Assembly: GCF_003202285.1 (NCBI RefSeq)
Contig: NZ_MASW01000006.1
Coordinates: 558,001-622,000 of the forward strand
Reading direction: 5' to 3'
Length of the DNA: 64,000 bases
Source: Prauserella muralis
GTDB taxonomy: Bacteria > Actinomycetota > Actinomycetes > Mycobacteriales > Pseudonocardiaceae
Shown piece after piece: positions 31,752 to 40,403 of this stretch. Position numbers and translations under genes: made by a program. The notes under the pieces are model-generated. The model was given only the letters and a program-made list of their open reading frames with translations. It ran no database searches and had not been told where the DNA came from. Position 1 is the first letter of the stretch. Each line of letters opens with the position of its first letter.

Positions 31752-32477
31752 ATGTCCCTTCCGGACGACCACGACCCCCCTAGACGAAGCCGCGTCGAAA
31801 GCGTGCTCGACCGGCTACAGCAGCGGATCGACGAACTCGACCGCCAGGAGAAACCCGACAACGTCGTCGACCTCGGCGCACGCCGCATCAAACGCGGCGC
31901 CCTTGGCCTCGCCGTCCTCACCCTCGGCCTCGGTGCCGCCGCCTACAAGCACCCCGTCACCGCGGCCGGCATCGTCGCCGCGCTCGGCGTCGCCGCGGCG
32001 GTCATCTTCACCCCACCGTGGGGCGGCGCGCCTGACGACGCCCTGCCCCCGCCTTCCCCTCCGCCCGCGCCGGCCGAGACGAGCGAGCCACCCATGACCA
32101 CCACCGCACCCACACCGCCACCGACATCGCCCACCACGATCCCTGACGGCCCTGTGCCCGCCGAACCACCCACAACCACGCCGAACGGCGACGAGCAGCT
32201 CGTCGGCGAAACACCACCGACCACTCCGGCCGGCGCCGAGCCGCCCCCGGCCGGCACCGAGCCCACGGCACCCCCGGGCGGAGACTCCCGACCGCCGCCC
32301 GAACGCGGCGGGGATGAAGACGGCGACGAAGACGAGAACGGCGACGGCCGCGATGACGACCAGGACGACGACCGCGACCGGCGGCGCCGCTGCCTCGTCG
32401 TGCTTCCCGACCCCACCGTCGACGTGAACGCCTGCTTGTCCGCCGTGAGCGAACTCGTCGAGGAGGTAACCCCATGA
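31752..32477 (+). CDS. Membrane protein with coiled coil and acidic low-complexity ectodomain
   Basis: 241 residues. In order: a coiled coil ([17 protein letters not shown]); two membrane spans at about 49-67 and 71-88 ([30 protein letters not shown]); a Pro/Thr-rich linker of about 80 residues; an acidic stretch ([20 protein letters not shown]); and a short end with two Cys ([11 protein letters not shown]). No family recognised. It lies between the repressor and the ClpX-zinc-finger gene, whose ATG overlaps its stop (ATGA), so it may be expressed in the lysogen. An upstream GTG at 31711 in another frame has a ribosome-binding site but an unconvincing protein. Confidence 0.75.
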   Translation: MSLPDDHDPPRRSRVESVLDRLQQRIDELDRQEKPDNVVDLGARRIKRGALGLAVLTLGLGAAAYKHPVTAAGIVAALGVAAAVIFTPPWGGAPDDALPPPSPPPAPAETSEPPMTTTAPTPPPTSPTTIPDGPVPAEPPTTTPNGDEQLVGETPPTTPAGAEPPPAGTEPTAPPGGDSRPPPERGGDEDGDEDENGDGRDDDQDDDRDRRRRCLVVLPDPTVDVNACLSAVSELVEEVTP

Positions 32478-32827
32478 TCTTCGGCAACCGTAGGCAGCTG
32501 GAACGCGACATCGTCGACGCCCTCGAATCGATGAAGGACGTCACCGAGAAGTTGTTCGAGCACGTCCAGAACCGGGTGGGAGAAATCGAAGACCGGGTCA
32601 AGACCGCGGAGGGTGCCGCCGCCGATCCTGACACGCTGCACTGCGCCTTCTGTGGCAAGAGCCGAACCAAGGTGCGGCAGCTGATCGCCGGACCTGGCGT
32701 GCACATCTGCAACGAGTGCGTACTGCTGTGCGTCGAGATCCTGTTCGAGGAAACACCCGCCGAAGTACGCCCCTTCACCTCGGAGCAGACACCCGACCAG
32801 CAGGAGACCCCCGATGGCGTGGGCTGA
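32474..32827 (+). CDS. Standalone ClpX-type zinc-binding domain protein
   Basis: 117 residues. Residues 1-45 form a coiled coil ([20 protein letters not shown]). Residues 55-95 match the ClpX N-terminal C4 zinc finger: [20 protein letters not shown] then [15 protein letters not shown], with CxxC and CxxC ligands. The AAA+ motor is absent. In ClpX this domain dimerises and binds adaptors and substrates, so the protein may recruit substrates to, or compete with, host ClpX. Coupled to the membrane protein (ATGA) and overlapping the integrase start by 14 bases. Confidence 0.85.
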   Translation: MIFGNRRQLERDIVDALESMKDVTEKLFEHVQNRVGEIEDRVKTAEGAAADPDTLHCAFCGKSRTKVRQLIAGPGVHICNECVLLCVEILFEETPAEVRPFTSEQTPDQQETPDGVG

Positions 32828-34052
32828 GAAACTCGCGACCGGCTGGCGAGGCCGCTACCGCGACCAGCACGGCATCAAGCAGAAGGTCACACAACCCGAC
32901 GGGTCCCTCTTTCCCCGCAAGCGCGACGCCATCGAGGCAGCCGAGGAGGAGGCAGTCAAGGCCCGCCGGACAGCCGCCGTCAAACAGGGGAAGCTGCCGG
33001 CCTCTGTGAAGTGGGGCGACTGGTGGGACGCCATCGCCGAGGATCGCAAGTTCGAGGAGTCCGACACCGCCTCCACCGAGCGCTACATCGTCGACAAGTG
33101 GGTCCGCCCGAAGTGGGGCGAGACGCCCCTAAACAAGATCACCCACGATGACGTACAGGAATGGGTCGACGACAAGGAGGACGGCCTCGGCGTCCGCAAT
33201 GGCATGTCACCGCGCTACGCCCGCCGTGTCTACGCGGTCCTCTCCGTGTCCATGTCCACCGCAGTCAACAAGAAGGTGCTCGACGCCTCGCCGTGCGTAG
33301 GGATCAAGCTGCCGAAGATCCCGAAGAAGCCGAAGCCGTACGTGCAGCTCGAGCACGCCGAGAAGCTGAACCTGCGCGAGGACTACCAGGACGCCGTCGA
33401 CTTCGGCCTCGAAACAGGCCTACGGCCTGGCGAGTTGTGCGGCCTGCACGATCACCGGCTCGACCTCGAAAACGGCTGGATGGAAGTCGTCGAGGCCTTC
33501 GTCCACCGCCGACGCGTCATCCGGCCGATCCCGAAGGACGAGGACGCACGCATGGTGCCGCTGTCGTCGAAGGCGATCGAGATCGCGCGCCGTCGACTCG
33601 CCGGCCGCGACCTCACCGCAGGCTGCGGACTACCGCACACGGACGGCGAGGACTGCAAGCACGCCCTCGTCTTCCTGACGTTGCGCCGACGGGTGATGCA
33701 TCCCGACGCAGTCGGGCAGTGCCTCCGGCGTGCCGCCGAGAAGGCGGGCGTTCCGCGAGAGAACGCCCATATGTACGCCCTTCGCCGCGGATTCGGCACA
33801 CGCGCCGGCCGTGGCGGTATGGACGCATTCCTGCTCGCGGATCTCATGGGCCACGCTGACGTGCGGGTCACCCGCGGCTACGTCCAGATGAGCGAGCAGG
33901 CACGCGGTCAGGCGCTTGCCGCGCTCGGCGAGCAGGTGCCGCTCAAGGTCGTGGGGCAGCGTGGGGCAGCCGCGCGGGGCAAACGTGGGGCAGACCTCGA
34001 CAGGAGCCCGCTGGAATCAGATGGAGAGGAGAGCGCCGAAAACACCGGATGA
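32814..34052 (+). CDS. int: Tyrosine-type phage integrase
   Basis: 412 residues. N-terminal arm-binding and SAM-like core-binding domains, then the catalytic domain: first Arg in [14 protein letters not shown] (near 205), the HxLR box [12 protein letters not shown] (near 320), [13 protein letters not shown] with the nucleophilic Tyr near 357. The gene ends 75 bases from the att core. The 3' end of the coding sequence holds three CGTGGGGCAG repeats, likely arm sites. ATG at 32814 overlaps the ClpX-zinc-finger gene. Confidence 0.95.
   Translation: MAWAEKLATGWRGRYRDQHGIKQKVTQPDGSLFPRKRDAIEAAEEEAVKARRTAAVKQGKLPASVKWGDWWDAIAEDRKFEESDTASTERYIVDKWVRPKWGETPLNKITHDDVQEWVDDKEDGLGVRNGMSPRYARRVYAVLSVSMSTAVNKKVLDASPCVGIKLPKIPKKPKPYVQLEHAEKLNLREDYQDAVDFGLETGLRPGELCGLHDHRLDLENGWMEVVEAFVHRRRVIRPIPKDEDARMVPLSSKAIEIARRRLAGRDLTAGCGLPHTDGEDCKHALVFLTLRRRVMHPDAVGQCLRRAAEKAGVPRENAHMYALRRGFGTRAGRGGMDAFLLADLMGHADVRVTRGYVQMSEQARGQALAALGEQVPLKVVGQRGAAARGKRGADLDRSPLESDGEESAENTG
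33950..33993. repeat. Three CGTGGGGCAG repeats, likely integrase arm-type sites
   Basis: CGTGGGGCAG occurs at 33950-33959, 33960-33969 and 33984-33993, all the same direction, within the last codons of int and about 135 bases from the palindromic core. Spacing and position fit arm-type binding sites of a tyrosine integrase. Confidence 0.6.
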
Positions 34053-34116
34053 CCAGCAGATACACCGTTAACCACAGGATCAGACTGGAAAAGGATGGAT
34101 ACCGTGAAACCGCAGG

Positions 34117-34188
34117 TCACGCACAAATCGCCACAATGGCGATGTTGCGCAGGTCCGTGCGGACCTTCTCGGCGGCGGCGGTAGGCAC
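34117..34188 (-). pseudogene. typA: 5' fragment of host typA/bipA interrupted by the prophage
   Basis: A leftward ORF with AGGAG ribosome-binding site and GTG start at 34188 encodes VPTAAAEKVRTDLRNIAIVA, then ICA and a stop. TypA/BipA proteins begin this way and continue AHVDHGKTTLVDAML (the P-loop). Here the reading frame enters phage sequence just before that P-loop. TypA is a ribosome-associated translational GTPase needed mainly under stress or cold. The rest of the gene should lie left of the window, and whether it gains a new start there is unknown. Confidence 0.75.
34127..34143. other. Attachment-site core (right junction)
   Basis: ATCGCCA-CAA-TGGCGAT is a perfect 7-bp inverted repeat around 3 bases. 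It lies 75 bases past the integrase stop and inside the codons for IAIVA of a truncated typA-like gene, so the host/phage boundary lies here. A matching sequence should occur at the left end of the prophage, which is outside the window. The exact extent of the crossover region cannot be fixed from one junction. Confidence 0.65.
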
Positions 34189-34361
34189 GCGTCGGCTCCT
34201 GGGGGGAAACGGGAACAAGGACTTGTGACCAGCGGCTTTCGCGCCAGGCGTGGTCCTGTCCAGGATACTCGGAGCGGGACTGTGCCCAGCGACACACCTC
34301 GATCAAGGGTAGGCTCACCTAACCTGACCGGGTAGGCGCGAGACGGCTTGGAGTGTGGCGA

Positions 34362-34535
34362 GTGGGCAAGAAGCACGGGGCCAAGGGCGCCGACGCCGAC
34401 CCCAAGGCGACCGTCCGCAAGCTCATCAAGGCGGGCAAGGTCAAGAAGAAGTGCTGCAAGTCGAAGCCGCGCTGCAAGAAGTGCCCCGTGCTCGCGCTGA
34501 AGAAGGCCAAGGGCGAGTTGGCCAAGGCCGCGTGA
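34362..34535 (+). CDS. Small lysine-rich protein with Cys motifs
   Basis: 57 residues, very basic. A Cys cluster (KKKCCKSKPRCKKCPVLAL) may bind zinc or nucleic acid; this short family occurs in related actinobacteria, function unknown. GTG at 34362 has GGAG nine bases upstream; GTG at 34353 is the longer alternative. It is divergent from the interrupted typA-like gene. Confidence 0.7.
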   Translation: MGKKHGAKGADADPKATVRKLIKAGKVKKKCCKSKPRCKKCPVLALKKAKGELAKAA

Positions 34536-34544
34536 GCGGGCGGA

Positions 34545-34844
34545 TCAGCGCGCGAGCGCCTCGTTGAGCAGCCGCAACTCCGGGCAGGTACGGGTCGCCG
34601 AGAACTCCACGACCTCGTAGTGCGCGTAGTGAGCCAGTGCCAGCGGATCCGCGGCCAGCAGGGCGTCGAGCTTGCCCCGGCTCATCGGTTTGGCGACCAT
34701 CACCTCCCCCAGATGCTGCTCCCGCCTGCCCGAGGCGACGAAATGGCCGTGCTCGTACTGGCTGGCGAGCCACTCCATGTGGTCGGGCAGAAGGTAGTCG
34801 ATCTCCTGCCGTGGCGCGGTGTAGGTCAGCAAGACGACGAACAT
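34545..34844 (-). CDS. YciI-like (YCII-related) protein
   Basis: About 99 residues. MFVVLLTYTAPRQEIDYLLP, then HMEWLASQYEHGHFVASG and a C-terminal HYEVVEFSAT, follow the YCII ferredoxin-like fold with its His/Asp dyad. Enzymatic role of the family is poorly known. ATG at 34844 is closest to the conserved start; GTG 34853 lies upstream. Confidence 0.85.
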   Translation of the reverse strand: MFVVLLTYTAPRQEIDYLLPDHMEWLASQYEHGHFVASGRREQHLGEVMVAKPMSRGKLDALLAADPLALAHYAHYEVVEFSATRTCPELRLLNEALAR

Positions 34845-34876
34845 GTCTCCCACGGTAGGTGACGAAAGTCACAATT

Positions 34877-35293
34877 TCATTCCCGTGTGGCCTGGCCGGG
34901 CGAGGCGTCCAGCAGGGCCCGCAGCGCGGGCACGAGAACCCGGTCCGCGGGCAGCCAGTCGACGCAGGCCAGTTCCGGCCCGGTGACCCAGCGCAGGGCC
35001 CTGTGCTCCACGGCGCGCGGCTCGACCGCGTCGGCCAGGACGGCACCGTAGACCCGCAACACCTTCCCTCCGGGCAACGCGACGTCGGCACCGACCCGCT
35101 CGCCCGGCACGACGGCCACCGACAGTTCCTCGGCGCATTCCCTGCGGACCGCGTCGGTCTCCGACTCGCCCCGCTCGACCCTGCCCCCCGGCAGCTCCCA
35201 CAGGCCCGCGGCTTCGGCCGGGTAGGCGCGCTGCTGGACCAGCAGCGCGCCGTCGCGTACGACGGCCGCGCCCACGATCACGACGGGTTCCAC
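34877..35293 (-). CDS. Nudix hydrolase (MutT-like)
   Basis: 138 residues. The Nudix box GGRVERGESETDAVRRECAE followed by ELSV spans residues 36-59, with the usual RE.xEE glutamates for metal; the last Gly of the consensus is Ser. Size and the LWELPGG start fit MutT-type (oxidised) nucleotide pyrophosphohydrolases. GTG start at 35293. Confidence 0.85.
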   Translation of the reverse strand: MEPVVIVGAAVVRDGALLVQQRAYPAEAAGLWELPGGRVERGESETDAVRRECAEELSVAVVPGERVGADVALPGGKVLRVYGAVLADAVEPRAVEHRALRWVTGPELACVDWLPADRVLVPALRALLDASPGQATRE

Positions 35294-35305
35294 GAGCAGG
35301 CGACG

Positions 35306-36649
35306 CTACCCGCGGTGCTTGGGCCAGACCACCTGGAACCGCGCGCCGCCCTCGGGTGACTCGCCGACGGTGACGCGGCCACCGCGCCTGCGCACGGCCT
35401 CGGCCACCATCGCCAGCCCCAGCCCCGTGCCGCCCGACGTCCGCGCGCGGTCATCGGAGACCCGGTAGAACCGGTCGAACACCCGCTCCCGGTGTTCCGG
35501 AGCGAGGCCGGGGCCGTCGTCGTCGACCACCACGCGCACGCGCGAGCGCGACGCCAGCACCGACACGACGATCTGCGACGCGGCATAGCGGCACGCGTTG
35601 CGCAGCAGGTTGTTCAGCACCAGCTCCACCTCCGCCGGAGCGGCAAGCGCCCACGCCTGCGGCACGGCCGCGCTCACCCGCACCGGGGGCGCGTCCGCGG
35701 GCAGCCGCTGCGCCGCGGCCCTCGCCTCGGTGACCAGCTCCACCGGCTCGACCGGTGGCAGCTCGCCCGCGTCGGACCGGGCCAGTGTGAGGAGGCCGTC
35801 GAGCAGCGCGGAAAGCCGTTCGGCCTCCTCGAGTACGTCGGCGAGGGTCTCGTGGGCCAGGTCCGGGTCCGGGTTGGCCACGGCGACCTCGGCCTGCACG
35901 CGGATGGAGGCGACAGGCGAGCGCAGCTCGTGCGCGGCGTCGCCGGTGAACCGGCGCAGCCGCTCGCTGGCCTCCTCCTGCCTGGCCAGCAGCGCGTTGA
36001 GATCGGAGGCCAGCGCGCGCAGCTCGTCGTGGGCGTCCGGCAGCGGCAGGCGCTCCCCCGGCGGCAGCCGCCGCACCGAACGGCGCATCCGCCCCACCGG
36101 CCGCAGCGCGGCACGCACGCCGAGCCAGGACGCGAGCGTCGCGACCAGCGCACCCACCAGCGCCACGAACAGCAGCCAGCGGGAGCCGTCGGCAACCGCC
36201 TCGGCCGAGCCGACCATCGGCGCGCCCACCGCGACGAGCCGCTGCGAGCCGTCCGGCGCGGTGGCCACCGATCCGAGCCAGCGCCACTTCGACACCACGG
36301 CGCCCTCGAACTTGTTGGTGACGGGCAGCCCGGCCTTGAGCGCGCTGACGTCCTCGGCATCCAGGCTCGCGGGCCGCTGCCCGTCCACGGGCGAGCCCGC
36401 CGTGTCGAGCACGCGCACCTCGATGCCCTCCGGCGGGACCGGCGCCCGGCCCGCCGCGACACTCGCCTGCGCCGAGTCCAGCGTCACCCGCAGTTCCTCG
36501 TCCACCGACGACACCAGCAGCGGACCCAGCGCCTTGCCCGCCAGCGTGGCGAGGCCGAACAGCACCGCGAGCGTGATGGTGGACGCGATGAGCGTGATCC
36601 GGAAGCGCAGGCTGCGCCGCAGCCACCAGCGGCGCGGGGACGAGATCAC
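35306..36649 (-). CDS. HAMP-domain sensor histidine kinase
   Basis: 447 residues. Membrane span at residues 14-36, an extracytoplasmic sensor of about 110 residues, a second span near 155-176, HAMP, then HisKA with the H-box [20 protein letters not shown], and an HATPase with N-box [13 protein letters not shown]1 [10 protein letters not shown] and G2 [13 protein letters not shown] at 36649 overlaps the response regulator stop (GTGA). It probably senses an envelope cue and drives the adjacent regulator. Confidence 0.92.
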   Translation of the reverse strand: MISSPRRWWLRRSLRFRITLIASTITLAVLFGLATLAGKALGPLLVSSVDEELRVTLDSAQASVAAGRAPVPPEGIEVRVLDTAGSPVDGQRPASLDAEDVSALKAGLPVTNKFEGAVVSKWRWLGSVATAPDGSQRLVAVGAPMVGSAEAVADGSRWLLFVALVGALVATLASWLGVRAALRPVGRMRRSVRRLPPGERLPLPDAHDELRALASDLNALLARQEEASERLRRFTGDAAHELRSPVASIRVQAEVAVANPDPDLAHETLADVLEEAERLSALLDGLLTLARSDAGELPPVEPVELVTEARAAAQRLPADAPPVRVSAAVPQAWALAAPAEVELVLNNLLRNACRYAASQIVVSVLASRSRVRVVVDDDGPGLAPEHRERVFDRFYRVSDDRARTSGGTGLGLAMVAEAVRRRGGRVTVGESPEGGARFQVVWPKHRG

Positions 36650-37350
36650 CCGGTGGTCACCTGGTCGAGCTCCGGGTCGGAGGCCACGTACCCGTGCCCG
36701 CGGACGGTCCGGACGAACGCGCCCGCGCCGACGGCGTCGAGCTTGCGCCGCACGTACCCCACGTAGACCTCGACCACGTTGCGCGTGGCCGCCTGCTCGT
36801 CGCCCCACACGGCGCGCAGCAGCTCGTCCTTGGTCACCACGGTGCCCGCACGGCCTGCCAGCACCTCCAGCAGCGCGAACTCCCGCGGGCTCAGCGCCAC
36901 CACGTCGTCGTTCCAGCGCACCTCGCGGGCGGCCCTGTCGACGACCAGCCCCCCGATGCGCAGGGCACCCCGCACGCCCTGCGAGGTGGCGCGGCGCAGC
37001 ACCGCCCGCACCTGCGCGACGAGGACGACGAACGAGAACGGCTTCACGAGGTAGCCGTCGGCGCCGAGGTCGAGGCCGTCGGCCTGGTCGATCTCGCCGT
37101 CCTTCGCCGACACGAGCAGCACGGGCGTGTGCACGCCCTGCGCGCGCAACTGCTGGAGCACCCGGTAGCCGGACAGCCCGGGCAGCATGATGTCGAGCAG
37201 GAGCACGTCGAACGCCCCGGTCTGGGCGAGCCGCAGTGCGCTGGGGCCGTCCGCGGCCGTCACCACGTCCATGCCCTCGGCCGTCAGGCCGCGCTGCAGG
37301 GCCTTGCGCACGCCGGGTTCGTCGTCGACGACCAGTACTCGGGGTCTCAC
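36646..37350 (-). CDS. OmpR-family response regulator
   Basis: 234 residues. Receiver domain with acidic pocket VLVVDDEP, phospho-Asp in [11 protein letters not shown] (near residue 51) and Lys in YLVKPF (near 103). The C-terminal winged helix ([20 protein letters not shown], then YVRRKLD) is OmpR/PhoB type. GTG at 37350. It faces a divergent LolA-like gene across direct repeats that are likely its binding sites. Confidence 0.93.
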   Translation of the reverse strand: MRPRVLVVDDEPGVRKALQRGLTAEGMDVVTAADGPSALRLAQTGAFDVLLLDIMLPGLSGYRVLQQLRAQGVHTPVLLVSAKDGEIDQADGLDLGADGYLVKPFSFVVLVAQVRAVLRRATSQGVRGALRIGGLVVDRAAREVRWNDDVVALSPREFALLEVLAGRAGTVVTKDELLRAVWGDEQAATRNVVEVYVGYVRRKLDAVGAGAFVRTVRGHGYVASDPELDQVTTG

Positions 37351-37390
37351 GGTTCTCAGGATGCCGTTTCCGGGCCGGTTCCGCGCGTGC

Positions 37391-37447
37391 TCTCAGCCCG
37401 TTCTCAGCATCTCAGTCCGGTCTCAGTCGTGGGCGAGCACGCTGAGA
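37391..37447. promoter_or_regulatory. Tandem TCTCAG repeats, likely response-regulator binding sites
   Basis: TCTCAG at 37391, 37402, 37410 and 37421 (two pairs, each 11 bases apart) and an inverted CTGAGA at 37442, all in the 139-base divergent gap. Pairs at helical-turn spacing are the normal site form for OmpR-type dimers, so autoregulation and control of the downstream operon are likely. Confidence 0.6.
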
Positions 37448-37489
37448 CAGGAATCCGGGGCACACTGGAGACGCGAACTGGGAGGGCTT

Positions 37490-38533
37490 GTGAACCCGAA
37501 GAGGAAAGCACTGGCGGTGGCCGTGGCAGGCACCGCGCTCGGCGCGGCCGGGCTCGGCCTGCTTGCGGTGCCCGCGGGTGCGGGTGAGGCACCGGAGCTG
37601 CCGCCGGTCGGCGCGCAGGCGCTGGTGCAGTCCGTGCTGGAGGCCGACCCGCCCGCGCTGGCGGGCACGGTCGCGTTCGACAACCAGCTCGGCCTGCCGT
37701 CGATGCCGGGCGTGCCGATGCTGGACATGGACTCGGCGCGCGTCTACTACGACGGCGAGGGCGACAGCAGGATCGCCGTGCAGGACGGCAACTCCGAGCA
37801 GACGATCGTCCGCGACGGCAACACCGTGTGGATGTACGACTCGGCGACCGACACGGCCACCAAGACCGACGCCCGGAGCCACCATCCGCGGGAGGAGAAC
37901 CCGCAGGGCCGGATGAGCGACCCGGCCGCGGCCGCGGCCGATCTGGTGTCCGACCTGCGTGCGAGCAGCACGGTGTCGGTGGACGGCACGGCGCGCGTCG
38001 CGGGAAGGCCGGCCTACGAGCTGGTGCTCACCCCGAAGCCGGAGGAGCGGACGCTGCTGCGCGAGGTGCGGGTGGCCGTCGACTCGGAGAGCAGGCTGCC
38101 GCTGCGGCTGTCGGTGCTCACCAACGGCACCACCGAGCCTGCCCTGCAGCTCGGATTTACCGACATCGACTTCGGCGCGCAGCCCGCGGAGCTGTTCGAG
38201 TTCACGCCGCCGCGGGGAGCGACGGTCACCGAGGCCGAGCCGGACGTGGAAGGCGCCAGGGACGCGGCGCGTGCCGGGGAGCCCCGGCTCGTCGGCGAGG
38301 GCTGGGACGCGGTGCTCGTCGGGCGGGTGCCCGCCGATGTCCTGTCGGGCGGCGAGGAGGACGGCAACGTCCGCGGCATGCTCGACCGGCTCAGCACGCG
38401 GGTCAGCGGCGACTGGGGCTCCGGGCAGCTCGTGAGCACCAGCATCGGCACCGCCATCCTCACCGACGACGGCCGGTTCGCCCTCGGCGCCGTGCCGCAG
38501 CAGGTGCTGACGAAGGCGCTGGCAACCCGGTGA
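37490..38533 (+). CDS. Secreted LolA-like (outer-membrane lipoprotein sorting fold) protein
   Basis: 347 residues. A Sec signal peptide (ALAVAVAGTALGAAGLGLLA, cleavage near AGAGE) and a central domain with DGNTVWMYDSATDTATKTDA and LTPKPEERTLLREVRVAVD, the pattern of actinobacterial LolA/DUF2092-like proteins. The C-terminal half fits a long surface domain. GTG at 37490 follows GGAGG. It forms an operon with the ABC exporter (GTGA overlap), so it may feed a lipid or lipoprotein-linked transport process. Confidence 0.8.
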   Translation: MNPKRKALAVAVAGTALGAAGLGLLAVPAGAGEAPELPPVGAQALVQSVLEADPPALAGTVAFDNQLGLPSMPGVPMLDMDSARVYYDGEGDSRIAVQDGNSEQTIVRDGNTVWMYDSATDTATKTDARSHHPREENPQGRMSDPAAAAADLVSDLRASSTVSVDGTARVAGRPAYELVLTPKPEERTLLREVRVAVDSESRLPLRLSVLTNGTTEPALQLGFTDIDFGAQPAELFEFTPPRGATVTEAEPDVEGARDAARAGEPRLVGEGWDAVLVGRVPADVLSGGEEDGNVRGMLDRLSTRVSGDWGSGQLVSTSIGTAILTDDGRFALGAVPQQVLTKALATR

Positions 38534-39519
38534 GTACGGCAGTCACCGGCGTGGACGTCCCCGGCACGGGGGCGTCCACGCCCGCTTCACCGCCCGCGGC
38601 GAGGACCAGGGGGCTGCGCAAGACCTACGGCAGCACGGTCGCCGTCGACCACGTCGATCTCGACATTCCCGAGGGCGCGGTGCTCGGCATGCTGGGGCCC
38701 AACGGCTCGGGCAAGACCACCACGATCCGGATGCTGCTCGGGCTGGTGCGGCCCACGGCGGGCGAGGCGAGCCTGCTGGGACATCCGATGCCCGCCGGGG
38801 CGGCACACGCCCTGCCCCATGTCGGCGCGCTGGTGGAAGGGCCCGGGTTCCATCCGTTCCTGTCGGGGCGGGAGAACCTGCTCCGGCTGGGTGCGGCCGA
38901 ACCGAAGCTGTCCGGCCGCGAGATTCCCAGGGCCGTGGACGCCGCGCTGGAACGGGTGGGTCTCGCCGGTGCGGCGACGCGCCGCTACCGGGGCTACTCG
39001 CTCGGCATGAAGCAGCGGCTCGGCCTCGCCGCGGCGCTGCTCGTGCCCCGGCGAATGGTGGTGCTGGACGAGCCGACCAACGGGCTCGACCCCGCGGGCA
39101 CGCGCGAGGTACGCTCGATCATCGCCGAGCTGCACGCCGCCGGGGTCACCGTGCTGGTGTCGTCGCACCTGCTGGCGGAGGTGGAGGCCACCTGCACGCA
39201 CGTCGCGGTGCTGCACGCGGGCACGGTGGTGGCACAGGGGGAGCTCGCCGAACTGCTGGAATCCGGCTCACCCGGTCTCGTGGTGTCCACACCGGACGCC
39301 GCCGAGGCCGTGGAGGCCTTGCGCCGTAACCGGATTCCGTCGCGGCTCACGCCCGAGGGAGTCCGGGTCGACCTGACGGCCACGACGGCACCCGAGGTGG
39401 TGTCGGCGCTGGTGCACGCGGGGGTGTCCGTGCACGAGGCGCGCCGTGCCCGCACGGGCCTGGAGGATCTGTTCGCGCGCCTGACGCAGCAGGAATCGAA
39501 CGGGGAGGTGTCCCGGTGA
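38530..39519 (+). CDS. ABC transporter ATP-binding protein
   Basis: 329 residues. Walker A GPNGSGKT (residues near 56), signature SLGMKQRLGLA (replacing LSGGQ, common in drug/export ABC proteins), Walker B MVVLDEPTNGLDP, and switch His SSHLLAEVE. GTG at 38530 overlaps the preceding stop (GTGA), and its stop overlaps the permease start (ATGA). Probable exporter, substrate unknown. Confidence 0.92.
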   Translation: MSTAVTGVDVPGTGASTPASPPAARTRGLRKTYGSTVAVDHVDLDIPEGAVLGMLGPNGSGKTTTIRMLLGLVRPTAGEASLLGHPMPAGAAHALPHVGALVEGPGFHPFLSGRENLLRLGAAEPKLSGREIPRAVDAALERVGLAGAATRRYRGYSLGMKQRLGLAAALLVPRRMVVLDEPTNGLDPAGTREVRSIIAELHAAGVTVLVSSHLLAEVEATCTHVAVLHAGTVVAQGELAELLESGSPGLVVSTPDAAEAVEALRRNRIPSRLTPEGVRVDLTATTAPEVVSALVHAGVSVHEARRARTGLEDLFARLTQQESNGEVSR

Positions 39520-40403
39520 CGGAGACCCTGGAATCAGCACCTCCTCCTTCCCCCGCGGCGGATGGCCCGTCCCGTGCTCCGCTGCCGCGCCTGCTGCGAG
39601 CCGAGCTCCGCTGGATCTTCCGCAGGCCGCGCACGCTCGTGGTACTCGGTCTCCTGGCGGCGATCCCGGTGATCATCGGCGTCGCGCTGACACTGGTCGA
39701 CTCCCCCGGACCGCCGGACGGCGGCGGTGACGGCGACGGTGGCTCCCTCGTCGCCACGGCCGCGGGCAACGCTCTCGTTCTCCCCATCGCCGCGCTCGCG
39801 ATGGCGCTGGGGCTGCTGTTGCCGCTCACCGCGGCGATGGTCGGCGGCGACGCGCTCGCGGGCGAGCAGGCACACGGCACGCTGCGGGGCTGGCTGCTCG
39901 CGCCGGTGAGCCGGGGCAGGCTGCTGTTCGTCAAGGCGTTCGGGGTGGCCACGTTCGCGGTGTGCGCCGCGGGGGTGATGGCGCTGACCGGCATCGTCAC
40001 GGGCCTGGTGATCAACGGAACCGATGCGCTGGTGTCGCTGTCCGGCACGACGCTGACGTTCCCGGAGGCGCTGCTGAAGGTCGCCATCGCCGCCGGGTGG
40101 GTGTCGTTGCAGCTGTGGGCGGTCGGTGCCGTGGCGCTGGCGATCTCGGCGTGCACCGAGCATCCGATGGTGGTGCTGGCGTCGGTGCTCGGCGGCGTGG
40201 TGGTGTTCTCGGTGCTGCAGTTCCTGGACGCTCTGGACTGGCTGCATCCCTTCCTGCTCAACGCATCCTGGCAGGACCTCGCCGATGTGCTGAGGGACCC
40301 GATGCCGGGCGGCGCGCTCGCCGAAGGAGCCCTGCGCGCGGCCTGCTACATCGCGATCGCCTTGTCCCTGGCCTATGCCCGCCTGAGCACCAAGGACGGC
40401 TGA
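39516..40403 (+). CDS. ABC-2 type permease
   Basis: 295 residues, six predicted membrane spans (from LVVLGLLAAIPVIIGVALTL at about 41 to the C-terminal IAIALSLAYARL), with a Pro/Gly-rich loop at 65-77. ABC-2 family partner of the ATPase upstream. The stop codon abuts a 91-bp palindromic repeat that probably ends the transcript. Confidence 0.88.
   Translation: MTETLESAPPPSPAADGPSRAPLPRLLRAELRWIFRRPRTLVVLGLLAAIPVIIGVALTLVDSPGPPDGGGDGDGGSLVATAAGNALVLPIAALAMALGLLLPLTAAMVGGDALAGEQAHGTLRGWLLAPVSRGRLLFVKAFGVATFAVCAAGVMALTGIVTGLVINGTDALVSLSGTTLTFPEALLKVAIAAGWVSLQLWAVGAVALAISACTEHPMVVLASVLGGVVVFSVLQFLDALDWLHPFLLNASWQDLADVLRDPMPGGALAEGALRAACYIAIALSLAYARLSTKDG

Larger units (their letters stand above)
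1..34143. mobile_element. Siphovirus-type prophage (right part; left end outside window)
   Basis: A contiguous phage gene set runs from an endolysin at the left edge to a tyrosine integrase at 32814-34052: terminases, portal, prohead protease, HK97-type capsid, two tail-tube proteins, G/GT-type chaperones, tape measure, minor tail proteins, divergent repressors and excisionase. Late and early genes read leftward; immunity, accessory and integrase genes read rightward at the right end. The right boundary is set by a palindromic core at 34127-34143, where a host gene resembling typA is interrupted. The left boundary is not in the window. All structural genes look intact, so the element could be inducible; that is inference. 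Confidence 0.95.

Noticed and set aside
31693-32097. Plus-strand ORF overlapping the acidic membrane protein
   Set aside because: It has a ribosome-binding site and GTG (31711) but after about 25 codons reads as an out-of-frame shadow of the gene at 31752.
34353-34567. Alternative plus-strand frames over the lysine-rich gene
   Set aside because: Only the 34362 frame has the Lys/Cys pattern and a well-spaced ribosome-binding site.
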